Below, piece after piece: positions 62,001-64,000 of a stretch of DNA of 64,000 nucleotides. Source of the DNA: Rotaria macrura (Eukaryota; Rotifera; Eurotatoria; Philodinida; Philodinidae); contig OENT01000102.1 of the NCBI GenBank assembly GCA_900239685.1, positions 1-64,000 of the forward strand. Reading direction: 5' to 3'. Below the pieces are notes generated by a model that did no database searches, was not told the origin of the DNA, and worked only from the letters and a program-made list of their open reading frames with translations. Made by a program: the position numbers and the translations under genes. How positions within the stretch are numbered: position 1 is the first letter of the stretch; the number at the start of each line of letters is the position of its first letter.

Positions 62001-63838
62001 GTGATGGTTAAAGATATCAATCATTTTAGTTTTCGGTTTTATTTTCCTAATTTCTATTGCTTAGTTGCATTTTTCTTCATTTTCGTTTAATAACTAAAAA
62101 AAATAATAATAATAACAATGATAATAATTGGTTGTTTGTTCTTTCTAGGTGAGTTCGACGGCATTGATGGTTCATCTACTTAATGACTATGATCAGATGG
62201 CATATCTGATTATGGATTCTTTTTCTTCTATGTTTTTCCTTTCGTATTACGTTTATTTATTAACACTTGTTCATTTGTCAACACATTCTATTTTCGTAAA
62301 ATGAACTTTATATGAACACAAAAAAAGAAAAAAAATACCAAACACTTAGAATATCATTTAATTGTTGATTATTTGTTATTTGTCATGCTATATCAAGTGC
62401 AGCGTTCATTCTTTTTTCCTCTCGTTTTTTTTTGTGTATAAACGTTTAGAACTTATTTTTTGTATTACCATCATGTTAGTATTTGGAAAAACCACTTACA
62501 CATTGTTCGTTCGGTTTTCTTTTGTTTGCGTGTATCGTAGAACAAGCTTTTCCTTTTTTCTGGGGATCTTTTAGTATTTGTTTCATTTATTGATTCTTCC
62601 TTTATTTCCTCTTTCATTACAGTTGTAAAAATCGTTTCTTTTCTTTTTTTTGTTTATCTTCATGCGTTAACTGAAAGAAAAAACAAACAAACAAACATAG
62701 AGAGAGACAAGAAGAAGATAGAAAGATATATACGAATACATATACATATGAACAAAAAAGACTACATTAGTGAAATAATATTCCTTATTCTAGACTTAAG
62801 AAACACAGATAATAAATAGACTTTTGTTTTTCTGAATTTTTTCTTTTTCATTTATTTTCATAGAAAAAGAAATCTTTCGTTTTTAGAATATTATATTTAA
62901 AACAGTAAGAAAATTAACAGGGATGAGGTTATTCACAAAAAAGAAACATTCTTTAGAGTACATTGCATTTTAAATATGGATTTTCATTAAAGGGCAGATA
63001 GTTGATTGCGTTCAATTCAACAACATCGGACTGCGTTGTGCATTATACTTTTGGAATCTCAATATAATTTTCTAATTGAAAACTACATGACTAGTCGAAT
63101 TCTCATTTTCCGTTTGATATTCGATAAAAATAGTCAGTCAGATACTAAAAGATTATCCCATGAGCTGAACTAAGATTTTTCAAGTATCCGAGTTTTACTA
63201 TAAAGAAGCAAAATTTCTTTTCGATAACATATAATCATCAAGACAAACAATACTAGCTGTTCACCTGTACATAGAGCCATTTCCTAAGTGTGAACAAATA
63301 GAAATATATATCTCAATTCTTCTTGTCTCTATATGTGTTTTGATTTAACAACATAACAATGCAGGATCGAGTCATATGCAACTGTGTGTATGAGTGCTTA
63401 GTTGATTACTTTCGCTTAACGTGTGGCATGATGTATTTTCATAATTAGCAAACAGTAGTTTTGTCTTGACACATATTGAAACATATACATATATACATAT
63501 ATATCTACTATCTTATGAGAATTTAAATAATAATTTTCACTTTTCAGGAGCTGCTACCAGAATCAAACAATGATGATAATCAAAAATCCAATGAACTTAT
63601 TGAACACAAATCTGACGTATCCTATTATGTCCAACCGAATATATCAGTTTCTAATGAGCCACATGCATCAAAAAAAGAAAATACTAGTGATAATGATGAT
63701 GGAGATGTATTACCTACATCAATTACAAATGAATCAAGTTTCAATACTGTTGTAGAAAAAACGCCACCACAACAAGACGACGAAGAAGAAAGTATCGATC
63801 ATTCATTGAAGATTGATGATAGTGAAAAATCAATTGAG
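41231..63838 (+). CDS. Spectraplakin (MACF1/dystonin/Shot/VAB-10 family), cut by right window edge
   Basis: Actin-microtubule cross-linker. Twenty-eight exons join from ATG 41231 ([16 protein letters not shown]) to a TGA at 60877-60879 in one frame of 8622 nt (2873 aa), with phase agreement at every junction. Order: CH1-CH2 actin-binding domain (exons 1-6), coiled spectrin-repeat/plakin region (exons 7-20), long plakin-repeat array (exons 21-28), then a Ser/Arg/Asp-rich tail. From a donor at 60866, 14 bp before the stop codon ends, the frame can continue into exons 61655-61692 and 63548-63838 and onwards beyond the window, where a spectrin rod, EF-hands and a GAS2 domain would be expected from family knowledge. 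Small introns are about 50 bp; six or more exceed 1 kb. No frame breaks seen. The ATG follows an ATTCTAG acceptor by 7 nt. Confidence 0.93.
41851..43506 (+). other. Spectraplakin intron 3 (1.66 kb)
   Basis: AT-rich intron between the CH1 and CH2 halves, from donor GTAAGA to acceptor TTTCAG. No nested gene recognised. It could host an alternative promoter, but nothing specific is seen. Confidence 0.5.
45021..45068. repeat. Perfect 16-bp inverted repeat (hairpin) in intron 5
   Basis: CTACATGTTAGAATCT (45021-45036) and its exact complement AGATTCTAACATGTAG (45053-45068) flank a 16-nt A/T loop. It lies in the 1.55-kb intron 44009-45559 of the spectraplakin gene. It could be a small foldback remnant or an RNA structure. 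Confidence 0.7.
45744..51292 (+). other. Spectraplakin exons 7-20: spectrin-repeat/plakin region
   Basis: Exons 45744-45965, 46041-46244, 46293-46420, 46474-46651, 47095-47169 (start ambiguous by 3 nt), 47649-47790, 47851-48026, 49437-49603, 49816-50100, 50176-50335, 50399-50482, 50726-50877, 50934-51009 and 51070-51292, about 757 residues. The sequence is heptad-like, charged and helical ([58 protein letters not shown]), as expected for the plakin domain built of spectrin repeats. I do not recognise the SH3 insert found in vertebrate members. Low-complexity inserts interrupt it: [14 protein letters not shown] in exon 10 and an Asn-rich tract of more than 15 residues near the end of exon 20. 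Confidence 0.8.
48632..49348 (+). CDS. Nested ORF or alternative exon inside spectraplakin intron 13 (238 aa)
   Basis: A 238-codon open frame lies in the intron 48027-49436 between exons 13 and 14, in the same orientation. It starts [13 protein letters not shown] just after an AAATCAG acceptor-like site and ends ...[11 protein letters not shown]. The product is Ser/His/Arg/Tyr-rich and probably disordered, with no domain I know. In this AT-rich DNA such a long open frame is unlikely by chance. A GTGATT donor before the last codons (after IGAR, phase 0) would join in frame to exon 14 (DFENDLLSQ), so it could be the first exon of a shorter isoform from an internal promoter. Otherwise it is an independent nested gene. 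Coding status is likely; its role is unknown. Confidence 0.5.
   Translation: MQRSNSSTSADYQHYNRFSSLHNRSIPIEVVSNNNKYSYLSDTDSYQRTHRQRASSTSSYCSSSSTSSAYHRILPVRYSSVDRIQEKPAIVTANKHGINVRIRFKYPQSHEQHHDQYQHKEEHDYQHNRNLIKEHEHYGSCPVLNRNLHQFNSLKINHHRRRPSNIKYIETRSIVRRYSIDQTNHSSTLVIRQQSLPPMSKQEPSMPRIIHTKIKHIPLDTYAKFKPIGARVIREEEE
51293..53034 (+). other. Spectraplakin intron 20 (1.74 kb) with microsatellites
   Basis: Contains a short CGAT repeat (about 51766-51786) and a compound CATG/ATAG/TA microsatellite (about 52380-52470). No exon recognised. It separates the plakin/spectrin part from the plakin-repeat exons, so it is a natural point for alternative inclusion of the array. Confidence 0.5.
52380..52470. 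repeat. Compound (CATG)n-(ATAG)n-(TA)n microsatellite
   Basis: Several units of CATG, then ATAG, then TA/TATACA, in a spectraplakin intron. Length-variable simple repeat. Confidence 0.85.
53035..60879 (+). other. Spectraplakin exons 21-28: plakin-repeat array and short-isoform C-terminus
   Basis: Exons 53035-53686, 54180-54949, 55004-55429, 55489-56057, 56111-57122, 58488-58763, 58850-59212 and 59603-60879, about 1780 residues. There are about twenty or more units of the plakin-repeat type, alternating 'EAI..GLID...G.Y' helices and hairpins: [96 protein letters not shown]. In plakins such arrays bind intermediate filaments or other cytoskeletal partners. Exons 21 and 24 carry low-complexity inserts (Pro/Ser/Thr; Glu/Arg/His). 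Most junctions of exons 22-28 are phase 1 at equivalent repeat positions (before AI or after ET-G). The last exon ends in a Ser/Arg-rich, Asp-tract tail ([13 protein letters not shown]) and QQKRKFN. Confidence 0.88.
57123..58487 (+). other. Spectraplakin intron 25 (1.37 kb)
   Basis: AT-rich intron splitting a plakin repeat (DKET-G|SYRD). No nested gene recognised. Confidence 0.5.
61061..61066 (+). terminator. AATAAA signal for the short spectraplakin isoform
   Basis: AATAAA lies about 180 bp after the TGA at 60879. This fits exon 28 serving as a genuine terminal exon when its internal donor is not used. Confidence 0.45.
61655..61692 (+). other. Spectraplakin exon 29 (long isoform)
   Basis: Small exon preceded by a T-rich tract and CTAG and followed by GTAAGA. 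Spliced from donor 60866 it gives ...[16 protein letters not shown] in phase and ends in phase 0, matching the next exon. Inferred from signals and frame only. Confidence 0.55.
61693..63547 (+). other. Spectraplakin intron 29 (1.86 kb) with a recursive-splice-like site
   Basis: The intron contains TTTGTTCTTTCTAG immediately followed by GTGAGT at 62148/62149, an acceptor fused to a donor. Elsewhere it is AT-rich with no recognised exon. The frame after 62149 is open for about 55 codons without a domain. Confidence 0.45.
63548..63838 (+). other. Spectraplakin exon 30 (long isoform), acidic linker
   Basis: An exon of 97 codons between TTTTCAG and GTAAAG, phase 0 at both ends, encodes an acidic, disordered sequence ([41 protein letters not shown]). 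It fits a linker between the plakin repeats and the downstream rod. The gene continues beyond the window. Confidence 0.65.
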
Positions 63839-64000
63839 GTAAAGTTTTTTTCTTCGATTAAAATAAATTTTATTTAAGCATTAAAAAACTCTAAGCAGAC
63901 TACTAACAAGTAAAATAATCTCAATTAGAACATTTAAGCCGTACGTACATTGAATATCGAAGACTTGTGTTTTGTTTCAATAAATCTATTTACTAAATGA

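Noticed and set aside
62149..62312. Open frame after the acceptor-like site, considered as a terminal exon
   Set aside because: It encodes a hydrophobic, compositionally odd peptide with no similarity to the gene. The fused AG|GTGAGT fits a recursive splice site better, though this remains unproven.
1..64000. tRNA and rRNA genes
   Set aside because: I looked for B-box-like GGTTCGAATCC sequences and cloverleaf layouts and saw none convincing by eye. A tRNAscan-type search would be decisive.

Overview
The window looks like nuclear DNA of a small invertebrate with an AT-rich genome, most probably a bdelloid rotifer (Rotaria/Adineta type). The reasons are: many introns of about 45-60 bp; metazoan genes (a spectraplakin with tandem CH domains and plakin repeats, a PHF12-type PHD/FHA protein, ribosomal protein uL13/RPL13A, thiopurine methyltransferase); and a LEA-like hydrophilic A/K/E/T-rich protein of the kind linked to desiccation tolerance in bdelloids. 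The species call is an inference. I assembled gene models by hand from GT...AG boundaries and reading-frame phase, so single exon edges may be off where stated.

Left part (1-14.5 kb): the 3' fragment of a minus-strand gene built from one-exon Cys-rich 'DCGG' modules (1-297); a foldback, MITE-like inverted repeat (about 769-1202); a minus-strand multi-exon gene for a putative type II membrane protein of unknown family (about 3533-7062); a small spliced minus-strand fragment (8093-8493); and several kb in which I recognise almost nothing.

Middle (14.5-31 kb): an 11-exon minus-strand gene for a LEA-like protein (14567-16676) stands head-to-head with a complete 7-exon thiopurine S-methyltransferase gene (18205-20886). 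Next come a palindromic element interrupted by an assembly gap (21622-22474, N at 21829-22332), a minus-strand ORF with an excellent BH3 motif (26414-26737), and AT-rich intergenic DNA.

Right part (30.4-64 kb): a 5-exon PHF12-like chromatin gene on the minus strand (30415-34627) diverges from RPL13A on the plus strand (36249-36963). From 41231 to the right edge lies one large plus-strand spectraplakin gene (ACF7/MACF1, dystonin, Shot and VAB-10 family). Exons 1-6 encode the actin-binding CH1-CH2 pair, exons 7-20 a plakin/spectrin-repeat region, and exons 21-28 a long plakin-repeat array. All 28 exons join into one frame of 2873 codons ending at 60879. A donor just before that stop also allows splicing to further exons (61655-61692, 63548-63838), so the locus probably makes a short plakin-repeat isoform and a longer isoform continuing past the window.

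The genes do not form a functional pathway; they are ordinary single eukaryotic loci. The best leads are the BH3-only candidate, the LEA-like gene made of duplicated phase-1 exons, the alternative 3' end, nested ORF and recursive-splice-like site in the spectraplakin locus, and two foldback elements.
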